Shown in pieces: positions 10,095 to 23,044 of a stretch of 64,000 bases of DNA. Under the pieces are notes generated by a model, which saw only the letters and a list, made by a program, of their open reading frames with translations, made no database searches and was not told where the DNA came from. A program made the position numbers and the translations under genes. The first letter of the stretch is position 1. Each line of letters opens with the position of its first letter. Source of the DNA: Labyrinthula sp. Ha (lineage: Eukaryota; Sar; Bigyra; Labyrinthulida; Labyrinthulaceae); contig JAALGZ010000006.1 in the NCBI GenBank assembly GCA_015227615.1, forward strand, positions 1,984,001-2,048,000, given 5' to 3'.

Positions 10095-13000
10095 GCTAAT
10101 ATCTAGTAATGCACCACTGCAGTCTATATTCCTTAATTCTACAACTCTAGGCCCTGATCCCTAAAGTGAACCGCCTTTACCCTCCTGAAACCAATAGAAA
10201 CTGAAAATAAACCCTATTATTATTTCATGTTTATATTACATTAACTAATTTAAGTTTTAATGTATTTAAGTAATTCTGAACCTTTTTTTAGTGCTGATTC
10301 TTTCTTATAGTTTTTTCTGAGCTCGTGGTCCGAATGTTTGTAAAAAATCCAAAATGAAGCCGTAAACTTAGGTACACAAAATAATTAATACATTATAATA
10401 GTTGAAGTACATAAATCATGATTTTTTATAGTTCAATGTAATGAAAGTAATTAGTCAAGGCAATAGAGAAACCTTTAGGTTTGTGTGTTTCTTATTACCT
10501 AGTTGTCCAACAATTCATACTAGTTAAAAAAATAAGATAAATGAAACAGGAAATAATAAACTATAATATATATACTAAGCAATTTTTTAGGTTTTATAAC
10601 ACTTAATTTGAAGTAAAAGCTAGAGATTCTTGCAATGGACCCATAATCAATTTAATAGAAGCTATTGAGAAATGCAATAGATGGACCTATTAAGAAATAA
10701 ATGAAATAAGTCATTTTTTTAAATTCTTATAAAAATTTTGATTAGAAAATCTTGCCTCTGCTCTTTAAATGTTACTCAATGTATTTTTCTGGTAATTCTC
10801 CGTGGCATTCGACTTATTTGATTACAAGAAAGCTGTTTGGAAACAAGGAAATATGACTTTAAGGTATAACTATGTGTTTTTGCATTCCGAATAATATTTC
10901 CTAATACAGTTAACTCTTTTAAGACGGTTTTCTTACATTCAACCAGGAAGAAAGGTTACACTTTTCTAGCCAATCAAGAGAATGAGCCGCGGCGATAAAT
11001 TAAAAACGACAACCCCTCCCTTCCCTTCCAAATACTTAACTCTTAATGTATCTGTTTGATTTATATGTTTATCTTTGGTAAAGTAGATTTAAAATATTGA
11101 AACTAAGAAAGGAATGCAAAGTTGGAAATAGCTTAAAGTCTTGCCTATCTTTTGGTTTCATATATTGCACATCGATATATATTGGTCTAGTTCTCTAAGC
11201 TCGAGTCACTTTACAGAGTTCATTCGATATTTCTTATATTTGGGCAGTAACGCTTGCCTCAAGTATCGTGTATCTTTTTGAAGACAGTAATATGAATAAT
11301 TATTTAACTATAAAATCTATGGACCAAGTTCTTTACCGGTACCAAGCAAACCTAAGGTAGAGTGATGAAATTATTCTCCAACTAAAAAGTGGGTTATAAA
11401 TAAATCTAGAACAGGAACTTTATTTTATCTGTTAGGAAAGTTTAAAATAAAACTTATGGTTTTCCCGTAGGAGTAATCTTTGCAGGTTCTTGCAAATGCT
11501 TGAGGTGATCAGAGTTGGCAACCCTATAAGTAGTTGGTTGCTTAATATAGCTGAAGTGCTTATTATAGTCTCAATGCTTAAATATTATATCGAAGCAAGA
11601 AACGTCAATATAAAGAATTCTGCCAATGTAAAGTGTTCGTTGGATCAGTATTACTACTCAAAGAGAGAGTGGGCACAGATATATAGTGGTAGTTTAAGTT
11701 TCGTTTTATATCTTCATGACTAATATACTACACTCTCTCTATTCTGTGTAGTTACATTCGAGAGTATAGCGTACAAATTAGAATGAATCCATCTTCGATT
11801 ATCCCTATAATTTTGCCCTGCATGCAGCCAAATTCTTTCATTGCTAATTCAAAGAATAGATTTTAATTTTTATATGGAATGTACATGAGAGGAACTCTGC
11901 CATAGTACTAGAGCTTACTCCCTAAAGGATATCAAGTCAAGAAATGAAAATACTAACCTGGAACAAATAGGAACATATTTTGTTGAAAATGTATATATCA
12001 TAAGTATGTCTATTACTAAATGTTTACCATATCTAAGCTTAGGGATGAATGAGATTCCTGGCTGTAGAGATGGGTATTTAAAGATATTGCTTATCAAGTA
12101 ATGTGTAGTTATAACTTTAGAAAAAGTGCTAGCTTTAGGACGTATATTATGGCATCAAATACACCAGAAACCGACTCTTTTTAGATAATTACTATCGTGT
12201 TTAACCACAGCTGGCTAACTTTTTTCTAATTGAAGTTAGATTTAACATGTGCACTGCTAGTAAGAATGCAGGCTTAAATATTGATAGCCTCTGCTGCATC
12301 AGCTATCTTACATTAAGTTTTATATCTCTTATTATTGTCTCTTTTTATAATACTACCGAGATTAAAACACAAGTACTGTCGAAAAATGGAGTTTAAGAAT
12401 TTTGAATAGCACAAATACAGTATTAATTATGGCTTAGTCGCTAACTGGTTAAAAGAAATGGAACATGTGATATTTTGATTAGAAAACTGTTTAACCGTGA
12501 AAGGTATACCTGATTTTTTTTCTTTAACGCTTGAATTATTGAGAAGAGCAGATAATGTACAGGATGTCTAGGAAAACTCGCCAGAGTATGTCGATCGAAA
12601 ATTGTATAGGCTCATTTTGCTTATGCGCATCACTATTTATTCTTCCAGTTTAAAAAATATTACCAAACGTTGTTGCAAACTATTATAGTCTTTAAAAAAA
12701 TAAATACCAGCATATAAACTTTTTTCACTGATCATTAGGGTTGAAACAAAACTTGAAGACCCATTTAATTTATAAACTACTTGTTTGCTTCTTAGCGAAG
12801 GAGTATCTTTTAGTGGCTTTGAACGTAAACATCTTCAGATATTTTTTATGACCAGAATATATTCTATTCCTCTAAAATACTAATACCGTAAGAAACCCCG
12901 TTTACTTAAAATCTTATTTGAGATAACAAACCTACAAAAAACAGTTCTTTTTGATGCAGGAGATGCAAATTTTGGTTTGAACACGTTACAGGTCAAGTGT

Positions 13001-15271
13001 TTAATTCAGTTCTAAATTTAAAAACAGTTTCAACATTCAGTCCTTATTTTTTTGTACCAAATTGCTCCTTTTCAAATTGGTAATCGAATAAAAGCAAGGG
13101 GGAATCCTTGCCCGTACCATTCTATGTAAGATGATGTTGATCTGAAATTTAATACCCCCTATGATCTTAACTCAAACTTGGACATATTTCTCCCTATCGC
13201 TGATCGCCAGAGCTTTTGAAATTCTATGATTGACCTGGCGCGATTGTTCTCGTGCATTTTTCCATTAGCTTACATTTGAATTAGAATCTGAGCAAAGCTT
13301 AGCACAGGTTCAAAAATAATTGAAACGAGTTGTTATTAGAATTATGTCCTCTTTAGCCTTTTATAACTCCAGATGAGAAGTAAAATATAATCAAAACCGG
13401 TAAAGAAATACCCAGGAAGAAATCAGAATAAACATGAGATGCAAAGAGGAGGAAAATCCCGTATCTGTAAAACTGAATCTTATAGTTACAAATTATTGAA
13501 GTAGAGCTTCTCTTGGCAAATTTAAGATATATATGTCGTTGTTTTGAATTAAGTAGCTGATGTTTTTTTAATTCAGAGCGCACTAATTAGACAAAGCGAT
13601 TTACAATGGGTAAGAAATGTTAGGAACTTTAAAGGTATGCAAGATCTTAGAGCCATTTCGTGAGGGTTACACGCTGGGATTTTCTGTACAACATAGATAA
13701 TGGGTTTATCATAACTCTAGAAACTTCAAATTCATATATTATAAAGGTCCCAATGCGTTATAAATGATACAGCTTTTTCCAGCTCTAGATTTCAACGAAA
13801 GCTTTTCTTTCGAATACTATAAACGATACGCTCTTGTCAAGTATGTTTTAGTAATTAACTTTCTAAATAATAAAGAATCGGGTATTGTTACTGAAAAAAC
13901 TAAGAAGCTTGAGTAAAGAGACCTTCTGGTATTACCCTCAATGACAAGTATATGTCGGCTGAGAATCTATGTAAATTGAACAGACCTTCCGTAATGTAGT
14001 ATACTCTCATACTTCCACATAGGAATGTTATTAAAACAATAAGCGACACTGGTGGATAAAAGTACTTTGTGTTCATTTTCTTACCTAAGTCAAACAATTA
14101 TGGGTTATGCATCATCGCGTAAGCCAATTATTTGTTATAGACACCTGCCATTTAAGCCAAGTGGCTATGATGTAGGAGTTTATTATTATAACAGAACAAT
14201 GTAAAGTTCATATGGAAGAAATAATACACACATCGCAGCAACACCAAAATCTTTGTCCTTTGAATACATGCTCAACCTTTTCTTCCCTCCTATTCTCCAG
14301 CATCAAACCAACTTTGAAAACCTACCGTAGAGTACTGACTCATTTTTGTTAAAATATTTCATACAGCAATCAAGACTTGATTTCATGCCAAAGTTGAATA
14401 AATTTTGAAACCTCTCTGCATTTTATATCTGATTTGTTGATAATAACAAAGAGATTCTGTTGTGGGTTATCGAAGAAATGGACTAGAATATAGGGTCATT
14501 AAAAGTAGTTTGTAAGTAGTCAACAATTAATGAGTGAAATCTTAGAAATCTTAGAATACCTTGCTTGACTGGTATATAGAATGCTCAATGGGTTTATGCG
14601 ATTAAGGTGTAGTCTATATGGGTCAGAATAACGTGGCTACGCCTTGCACACACAGAGACAAGTACTCTTTGAATGAGAACGTACGAAGACAATAGCTTCT
14701 AATTAGTAGTTAAATGCGTGAAGAATGTCCTAGAAAATGTTGAATTAAACAAATAAACTCCATGCCAGATTTAGAGTACGATTCAATGCTTGGCTGATAT
14801 AAAATGACGATAGGCCCATACTAGGAGATCAGCTGTTCAACAATGTCGCTTAGTTATCCCTTACATAATTTCTTGCTCCAACATACAACTATTATACTGT
14901 CATATTGCATTGGTAAGAAACGCCCAGTCTTGCCACGATACTCTACCCAAGTTCATCTAATTAATTTTGCAGTGAACCAAGGATCAAACGCCATATTGAG
15001 TTGGTTAAGTTTGAATTTTACATATTCAAAGTTAGTTCAACTCAACAAAATTGCCGCCAACGGGTAATTGTCCTGTGTCGTGCTCAAGGTAGCTTGTAAT
15101 TCACATAGTTTGGCAGACTATGTCCTCCGTAGCAAGAGTGTCTCTTTTGGTTCAAATTTCTATGTCTTATCCAAACAAAAATATTATTCAATGATTTATA
15201 GAAATAAGGCAATGGTTAGTCAAACGAATAAGATAATGAAATATCAACTTCTACAAATATTATACTAAGTT
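10095..15271. other. Gene-poor stretch, nothing supported
   Basis: About 5.2 kb of AT-rich sequence with frequent stops in all frames. Short open frames such as 11490-11723 (+), 13353-13583 (-) and 13900-14097 (-) have no recognisable domain. A + strand frame 14843-15268 is interrupted once by a stop and ends 3 bp from the kinase stop; I could not support it as a gene. No repeats or RNA genes recognised. Confidence 0.6.
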
Positions 15272-16366
15272 CTACAAGGTGCATAAGCGCTGATTCTTCC
15301 CTCTTAGCCAAGTGTCATTTGCAAGCTGAATAAAATCTGCTCGATCTTCAGGAGAATGCCGCAGCATAAGGGATAAAAACCTTTTTGCTTCGTTAGACAC
15401 CCCATTCCAACCTTTAGACTCGTCAAAAGTGTATTCACCAAAATTCATGAAGTTGCTCCAATCTCGAAGTAATTTTAACTTGCTTCTCTGTCTCTTCCTT
15501 TCCAACTCTGGAAAAGTATTCTTAAAATGATGTTCATCGTAAGCTCTAAGTACATGTTCACCATATGGATAGTATCCAGAGAGCAGGCAGTATGTAATTA
15601 CTCCCAAGCTCCACACATCAACCTTGTAATCATATCCTCTACTGTTTTCTGCGTATATTTCTGGCGCAGCAAATGCCTTGGTTCCGGCCTTACTTAAAAA
15701 GGCTTCGTATGAATACTCAGTAAAAAAACCTTCCCCTTTCCTGCTTTTTTCTCCGTCCTTCTTAGCTAAACCAAAATCTGTCAATTTAATTGTTGTGATG
15801 TCCATAGGGGACATTAGAATAAACTGCTCCATCTTCAGATCTCTGTGTGTTATTTTTCTCTCCCTTAGGTATTGCATAGCACTCAAAATTTGAGTAAGAA
15901 TAATCTTAGTTTCTTGCTCAGTGAAGCAATATTTTTTTTCAATAAGGGCATGATTTAAATCGCCTCCAGCACCATATTCAAGGATCAAAATAATTTCCTC
16001 AACTGTCTGTAAAATCTCCACACATTTAATAATGTTCGAATGACATAGCTTTTGCATAATTAACCCTTCTTTTTTGAACAGTTTCAAATCCTTCGTTTTT
16101 GGGTTTGCTTTCATCATTCGTTTTGCTGCGAAAAATATCTGATCTGTTTTTCTTTCAACTTTGAAAACAGCTCCAAAAGAACCTGCTCCGACAGGAATTA
16201 AATCCAGCTCCTTGTATTTTTTCTCATATACTAACTGCCTTATTGTTGAAGAATTATGACTCTTACTTGTTTCCAGTGCTGGTTTCTTTCTTCTAAAAAA
16301 GTTTGCGAACTTGGATGATCCACGCACAGTAGGTCCTGACTCAACTCCATGTTTTGTTATCATCAT
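15272..16366 (-). CDS. Serine/threonine protein kinase, CAMK/CDPK-like catalytic domain
   Basis: A 364-aa intronless kinase. A basic N-terminal tail of about 50 residues (FFRRKKP) precedes the catalytic domain, residues 54-357. Seen: glycine loop GAGSFGAV at 60-67, ATP lysine K82 in FFAAK, helix-C glutamate E100, catalytic loop HRDLKMEQ at 174-181, DFG at 197-199, APE at 234-236, and DVWSLGVITYCLLSGYYPYG typical of CAMK-like kinases. The domain is followed by only a few residues, so no EF hands or regulatory C-terminal domain are present. Odd: the catalytic-loop Asn (normally HRDLKxEN) is Gln181, which may weaken metal binding. Activation segment is long (about 35 residues between DFG and APE) and rich in Ser/Thr/Tyr. 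No specific subfamily can be named. Confidence 0.9.
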   Translation of the reverse strand: MMITKHGVESGPTVRGSSKFANFFRRKKPALETSKSHNSSTIRQLVYEKKYKELDLIPVGAGSFGAVFKVERKTDQIFFAAKRMMKANPKTKDLKLFKKEGLIMQKLCHSNIIKCVEILQTVEEIILILEYGAGGDLNHALIEKKYCFTEQETKIILTQILSAMQYLRERKITHRDLKMEQFILMSPMDITTIKLTDFGLAKKDGEKSRKGEGFFTEYSYEAFLSKAGTKAFAAPEIYAENSRGYDYKVDVWSLGVITYCLLSGYYPYGEHVLRAYDEHHFKNTFPELERKRQRSKLKLLRDWSNFMNFGEYTFDESKGWNGVSNEAKRFLSLMLRHSPEDRADFIQLANDTWLRGKNQRLCTL

Positions 16367-17212
16367 TTATGTTTTTATTTTGCGTTTTCAAGGCTTAGAA
16401 ATATGTCTGATAACCCAGCTGAGTTGCGTTGTATACTTGGGCACTTATTTGATTCATTTTGGCACCCACTTTGGTTAACATGAAGCAAAAACCGCCACCC
16501 AAGGCATGCAATGATTTTTTAAATGTAATATTTTAACATTTTTGCTAACAAGGAGGACATTAGAGTGACCTTCATATCATTTGAAGTATAGGCGAGTCCT
16601 GTTTAGAGTCCTTTCTTATCCATGTACTGACTCGTAAAGACATGACATGTTTGGCCATATAGATGCTCTGTTTCAAATCGTGCAATTTTGGACAAGTTTT
16701 CTCAATAGACATATGGCTATAGAGGTACTGGAAGTTGAAAACACTTTAGACAGGACAGTTTGTTAGAACTGGGAACCATGCCATATATATATATATATAT
16801 ATATGGAACATAAATAGACAAAAGATACAAAGAATAATGCTTGAAAGGGTCAAAAGATGCTACGTTTACATGAAATTTTGACCATTCTTCTATGCGTCTC
16901 CTTGAGACTCAGGATGCAAGAAATTGATGCTTACTTGTGTATATTATTACTGTACAGATATGAAGCAGAAGTCCCAAAAGACGTACTATATTTGGTATAT
17001 TAGACTAAACAGCAAATATCATTTTCATAATTAAAAAACTTTACATTTTGCATTTTCTAGTCTAATGAAGCTCTCCGAGCAAAGTTCACTTGGAACTAGT
17101 CGGAGGTTTTGGATGCCAGAGACAGGATAACTCAACTGAGAGCTAAAAAGAATAACACCTTACAATTAAACAAAAGCTGTACCTAACCCTATATACAAAA
17201 TTTACTTTCAAA
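16367..17212. other. Intergenic stretch between kinase and Roco-like gene
   Basis: About 850 bp without a supported gene. It lies upstream of the kinase start and downstream of the Roco-like gene stop. The only distinct element is an AT dinucleotide tract, listed separately. Confidence 0.7.
16781..16806. repeat. AT dinucleotide tract
   Basis: A run of 11 AT units flanked by CC on the left and GG on the right, so the whole forms a perfect palindrome. It is a simple-sequence repeat and could extrude as a cruciform. A shorter tract of the same kind is near 46181-46190. Confidence 0.95.
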
Positions 17213-20132
17213 CTAGCTAAACCCACCATCCATGAAAGATTCAAGATTGAGTGCCATTTCACTTTTCTTCTTAAGAACCTTCCTACTCTTCTGTGAATCT
17301 GCAGCTGTTCGCATCAAAGAAGTTCTTCCATGGGCTAAACTCCAAGTTCTCGGGTTGCATTCTTGAATTTTCCACCTGAACTTATTTCTCTCATCAGAGA
17401 CGATCTTTCTTAAAACACTTGAAACTACTGTTATACCCAAATCATGATCTTCTTCTCTCAAGGAGAACCTTAACAGCTGCTTTCTTTTCTTATCGTGCTT
17501 AAAAATGTACAGCTCAGCACTCTCACTAGAGCTTTCACCTTCCCTATAACCTGAAAGGCTAGTAACAGCAAATTTTGGTAAAAGTGAGACCTCATTACCT
17601 GATTGCTTTGCAATGGTTCGTACCAGCTTATAGTAGACATCAGACAAGTCAAACTTACTTGGAGCCGAAAGATCATGCCTATCAAGTTCCATTTTCACTT
17701 CGAAAGAGATATACAGTCCACTTTGAACAAGTTCAAGAACTTTTTTTCTTGTTCTCTGCCCGTCCAACTTCTTCCTTGCAAGGAGCTTTGGTATGACAAA
17801 AGTGTCATTAAGAAATGGATATGCCAATCTGTTTGCCCGTAGCAAGCTTATGAAAAATGCTACATACTCCTTGTCAAAAAAGAAAGTTAGAAGATCCTCA
17901 TGAATAACCCCTGTTCTTACTAAGGTTTCAAATTCTGCTTCTAAACCAACTTGCTGAAGTCCTCCAACTTGTGAAATATCAACACCAGGGGAATTATCAA
18001 AAAGAACCAAGGATAAATGTTCAAGTAGCCATTCTTGGTTCATAACAATGCTCCTATCTTTATTGAAGTAATTTAATTGCCCTCTTCGAGCAGCAGCATC
18101 CAAATTATTCTTAAACTCATCAGTGTAAACGAGATCTTGAAACAATCCAAATTCAGAAATGACATAAGAACCTTCCCTATCCTGTATCTTCTTTCGTCGA
18201 GATAAAAATCTGATCCAGTTAATACCAATTTTTTCACTTCTGAAACTTAGTCTGAGGCCCTCTATGCCTTCCAGGAGTTTCTCCATAGCATCATCTTCTT
18301 CAAGACTAGATTCATTAATTTTAATAATAATAGGGTCTTCCTCGCCTTTACGGAACGCATGAAGTTTTGTACTCCATGGATATGACGATTTTTCATTACA
18401 AATGTATATAGTCAAAGCATCTTGTGGCAATATAAGTTTGAAGACTTGCTGCAGTGCAACTGAATCTTCATACATGACAATTTCAACATCAGTCTCACGC
18501 CCATCAAATAGATATTCTCCGGCCTCTTCTTCAAAAGACATGTCTTTTACCAGCTTCTCGTAGGTATCTTCATCAAACACCTTTAACTCATGAGCAAAAG
18601 CTGCATAGTTAGGAACCTGCTCGAGTTGCCTGATGATTTCTTTTCTATAGTCAGACGACAGTTGCTCATTTTGTTCCTCATCTCTATCATCGGCCCAAGT
18701 AACATGTCGACCAGAAGTTCTAGCTGGTCTTAACCCAAAGTGTCTGTCCAATCCTGCGATATGGTGCATATTCACTTCGCTAGCTTCATCAACGTCATCA
18801 AGATTTTGACTCTCGTTAAAGCCAACAGACAAAGTATTATTTCTGTTCGCTCCCACCGAAAACCCAAACTCTGAACGAGCAGATGCTTTTGATCTTCTAC
18901 TAAGGTTCAGAAATTTAACTGGGTTAAGTCTCTTACGAATATTACTCCAGGTTCTACTCTTTGACTTTTTAATTTTTGCATGACCAACAATTACAGAGCT
19001 TGAATTTCTCAAATCGTTTCCTAGCTTTAGAGTAGATGTACTGCGAAATCTGCTACTTCCCTGTAATTTTTCAAAACTTTTTTTCGCAAGAGCAGTTTTT
19101 CTGTCTTCCAGAGTCTGCTCAAGAGCATCAAGCAAGTTACTCCTCTCGTCTTCTATTTTTTGCTTTAATTTAAGTGCAGTAAGCTTATGCGCTGATTGTA
19201 TTAATTCACTTTGTGAGCTGGATGGAACAAAATTTCTCTCTTCTCGGCAAAATTTTAGGGAAAGCTTTTTCACAGCTTTCTCCTCAGCTATAAACTCTTT
19301 CACAACTTGCTGTTGGTGATTTCTGTCTACTAAATCTTCTAGAATATTATTATGTTCTTGAGCAGAAAATCCAAGAAAACATAGTTTAATATTTTGATAC
19401 GGCAAAAGATCGGTGTTTAGATCATCAAGAGCAAACCTGAAGTGCTGGTGGAGCTGAAAACTATTTCTATTGATAATATCCTGGACTCTGGTATATAATT
19501 CCAGAACGCTTGTCGAATGAACAGTTTCATCGACAGCAAATTGAAAGTATCTAATTACAGTATTCTTTTCCAGCCGAGATAGAAAGTTCTCAATTGTTGA
19601 AGGATCCAAAGTACTGAAATTTCTTATGCTAATACTTTGGATCGATCTATTGGCAGAGAGGATTAGACCAAGGCTTTCGAGAGCAGTATCATTCACGATG
19701 TCGCTAAAAATAAGAATAGAAAAGAAATATTTACATATCCAAAGCAAAGAGAGCGCGACTTTCTGCTGCAATTCGAATAAAGTTTGCATCAAAATGAGGA
19801 AATCCAGGAATTTCAACTTCTTGGTCACCTCCAGCGAGGATACCTTCTGCGGCTTCATCAAGATTATCATAAGATTTATAGTATCTTCTTTTGTTCATGG
19901 CTAAAAATTTAGCTTGTGTAGCCTTTATTTTCTTTTTCTTTATCCTATCTTTCTCGGAAAGCAACAACTCTTCAAACTTGTCTGGTCTGCTATTTATTTC
20001 GTGTCCAGGTTTTGGAAACATGAAATCATTTGCAGATATATCAGGGTACTCATATTTAGATGATAAGTTTATATCTTCATGAACAAGTTCTGCAACTGGG
20101 CGGTCTTCCTTAATAAATTTTTTCCAGTTCAT
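17213..20132 (-). CDS. Roco-like protein: short LRR, degenerate Roc (pseudo-GTPase), COR domain
   Basis: Two exons, 19735-20132 and 17213-19703, with a 31-nt intron 19704-19734 (GTAAAT...TTTTAG), give 962 aa. Order: charged N-terminus (1-130); one or two leucine-rich-repeat-like units (about 137-185, ALESLGLILSANRSIQSISI); a Roc-like start at about 235-243 (NIKLCFLG); a long basic/Ser-rich insertion (about 250-490); a second Roc half at about 537-570 (VEIVMYED...LILPQDALTIYIC) and PIIIKINESS; then COR from about 622 (NWIRFLSRRKKI, RSIVMNQEWLLEHL, TGVIHEDLLTFFF, VIPKLLA) to the mid-850s. Where Roc proteins have the P-loop GxxxxGK[ST], the sequence is GFSAQEHNN; the DxxG switch and NKxD/TKxD are also missing. 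A GTPase-dead Roco scaffold is therefore inferred; family placement rests on order and pattern and needs a profile search. Confidence 0.7.
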
Positions 20133-20192
20133 CGTTCGATTTCTCCCTCTTTGTCTTTGAACTTTTTGTCCGGTACAAAATTTGAAACCTAC

Positions 20193-20208
20193 TTCACGAT
20201 ATCGTGAA
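20193..20208. promoter_or_regulatory. 16-bp palindrome upstream of the Roco-like gene
   Basis: TTCACGATATCGTGAA is a perfect inverted repeat about 60 bp upstream of the Roco-like start codon. Its core GATATCGT also occurs twice between the divergent carnitine acyltransferase and P4H genes (38666-38673 and 38697-38704), once extended to GATATCGTGA. A dimeric transcription-factor site is possible. About one perfect 16-bp palindrome is expected by chance in 64 kb, so position and recurrence are the only support. Confidence 0.3.
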
Positions 20209-22018
20209 ATAGTTATTAACCTCTCTGCTGACGTGGCGTGGGAAACTCATCAGAACTTAGTTTAGGCAGACTTGTTGCGGTTTGAAGCATTGAGAGAGAA
20301 ATGTTGGATTAATTAATCTTATAGTAGAATAAGCAGACTTGGATATTATAATATAATATTTTTATTTAGCTTTCCCAGAGCTAATGCTTGACTCCATGTT
20401 TAGAATAATATTGACGGAAGTAAAGCATATTCTTAGTTTGTGCTATTTATTGGAATAAGAATGTGAAGGAGCAAAATAATAGGAATTGTTATACAATTGT
20501 TCTATTATATTTACATATTTTTATTAAATGCAAAATAAGTCTCATAAAAATAAGTTATTTTTTTGATATTATGTTGCATCTACATGATGTACAGTGAAAC
20601 TGAACTATTTCATAAGACCATTAAGTTTTCCTAATGTTCTTCAAATCTAGCACTTAAGCTGGAGGTAACATTTTTAAACCAACAGAAATACCCATTTATT
20701 TTTAGTTACTCTACAATTTCAAGTTAATAAACTGTGCTATAAAAACACGATGTTGGTTTTCTACATTCTGAAGGATTAAGACTTTATGAAGAAGCTTCAT
20801 ACTGTTATGCAGTGTTATTGGAAAAATCATACACCCTTTATTTGTGTGATTGTTGGAATTCTCTGCATCTTTTGCGGAGAATGGTTACGTTTAAATAAAA
20901 ATAAGCAACCAAAATCTCTCAACGACAAGATTAATGTAGCTATTAAACTTGTAAACGAACATATAACTTCCGCACATCTGATGCGCCTCTTTATTCAGAT
21001 GGTATATGTGTAAATATATATATATTTATTTTTCATCTTTATTAATCTTGAACTGAAGTCTTAGAGCAGTTATTTCTGGATGCGGTGTTGGTCGTGGAAA
21101 TTAGATGGAATTGTCAAGAACTCCCACAGAGACAAGAATAGAAGTGGACCTGGGCGTATAAGACAGCTTCAGTTATGCCAATCATTAGTTGAAAAACTAC
21201 TAGATAAGCTAAGTTCTCTTAAAACCAGCATCTGAACCTTAAATATATATCGTATTTATAAATATGTCTTCATATTATAGATTGATGCAATAAAGGTTAT
21301 ATAAATAGAAAACTTCAGATATTCCTCTGCTTGTACTTTAGGTAGAAGTAAAAAGGGAAACGTATATTTACTACTTAATTGTACTTAAGGAATATTTTCG
21401 GCATTGAGCATTAAAGTTATTGTACACGAGAGTAATGTTGCTGGAATAGTAAATAGACTTCAATTGTAGACAGCTCCGTTTTAGTTTATTTCCTCCCAAG
21501 TTAGAGGCAAAAGGTGTCGCTGCGAGGTATTGTTTCCTAGATAGCAAAGCATGCTATAATGACCCAGAAATATATTTTTTGGAATTTAAATGTGCAGAGC
21601 AAGGCCACAACAATGATTTCTGAGGATTTAAGGAAATAGTTGGCAGACTTTGGTTTTTTTAGGGGAAAATGTGCTATGTTTCGTGGATAATAGTTTTGCT
21701 CTGCTTCATCTATATAATTTTTGATTTTTGGGTAAGTCGGAGAGAAATTAAATAATTGATAGCATTTATCCAGGTATATAATATCAATGCTTTTTGTTAC
21801 CATGTGTCTCTTAGTCATTAAATTTCCTCTTTCATAGCGTTACATTATATAACCCCGACTAAGCCTATTCATTTATGCAACAAAGAAAATGCAAAATAAT
21901 TAGTAAATTATGAATAATTTTTGTAATACCAAGGATATAAACTCCCATTATTACCCTTATGTACCAAGCTTTTTAGATTGCCATGGAAAACTCTTATAAA
22001 TTGTTGAAATGCTCATCT

Positions 22019-23044
22019 TCACGCGGAGACATGAGCAGCTAGATCAACATAGTAGCGCGGATCACATCTATTCGATAACAAACTGACTATTGCAAGTGGT
22101 AGATAATCTCCCTCACTGCTAAAGAAATAAAATAAATTTTCACACTTTTCTGATCCGGTCCTGCTTGATCTGACCCAGAGTTTGAGTATTTGTTCTTGCA
22201 TCATAACAACCGGCACCGAACCGGCCGCATTTTCATGATGATTTATGACAACCATTTCTCAATTTTTTTTATGTGGAAATTTCTAACTACTTAAAATTCA
22301 CTTTAAAAGTTCTAATTCTTGAGGGGGAGCTCTACAGATGAAACCAAGGGTCCGTCTTTTGGTCGGTAACATTGTTGTAACAATCTTTAAATAGAATGTC
22401 AACAACAATTTAAAAATATATAAATCTGTAAGACGTATACATGGTTTACTCCCTTCTGTGATCCCAAGCGAGTTTAAATCCAACGTTAGGAGAAGCTATG
22501 ATTTCTAAAACTTACTGGAGCCTATCTAAGCCTGCGATGAGTGTTATGGGTTCTTATGATAGTTTGAAATAGTACTCCTAGCGGGTGTAGTTTCTTGGAC
22601 ACTTCTGAACTAATCGAAAAAAGGTTTCTCAAAAATATTATTTCAATGGTTACTTGATTCATAAAGTTTGGAACTATTGTGTCATACTTGTGATGAGCAT
22701 TTGGAAGTTAAACTATTAAATTCAGCAAAAGAAAATGTTCAAGGACATTTAGCAAGTATAGTTTGCTAGGTCTATATACCTTAGTTGACTCCTGTGTTAT
22801 TCTTTACTGGATTTTACAATCATGTTTTCTTGCAGTAGATAAATGATGGAATCTGGGCTCACATTCCAATGTATCGCACATCTCTCTCGGCTAGGCGTAA
22901 TTTACCCAAATAACACATCGTCCAAACTTGTACTTTACGAAATAAGAAAATAACAACAGCGAAGAATCCTTGGAATAAAGATTTAAATCTATTAGATCTA
23001 GCAGATTTAGGTGGAAAAGAAGCTGCACCCAGAGTTGCTAACAC
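22019..23044 (-). pseudogene. Possible remnant of a gene of unknown family
   Basis: Three separate minus-strand frames read like protein: 23044-22859 (LATLGAASFPPKSARSNRF), 22483-22298 (DLNSLGITEGSKPCIRLTDL) and 22255-22019 (ENAAGSVPVVMMQEQILKLW, then CDPRYYVDLAAHVS). The last is richer in G+C than its surroundings and starts with ATG. No introns of the usual 28-31 nt join them, and none shows a recognisable domain. They may be pieces of one decayed gene or unrelated chance frames. Confidence 0.25.

Noticed and set aside
14843-15268. Two consecutive plus-strand frames in the same phase, ending 3 bp from the kinase stop
   Set aside because: The separating TAA cannot be removed with an intron of the usual size without creating another stop, and no domain is visible.
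20786-21013. 75-codon frame with one hydrophobic segment
   Set aside because: Length is within chance for this composition and there is no other evidence.
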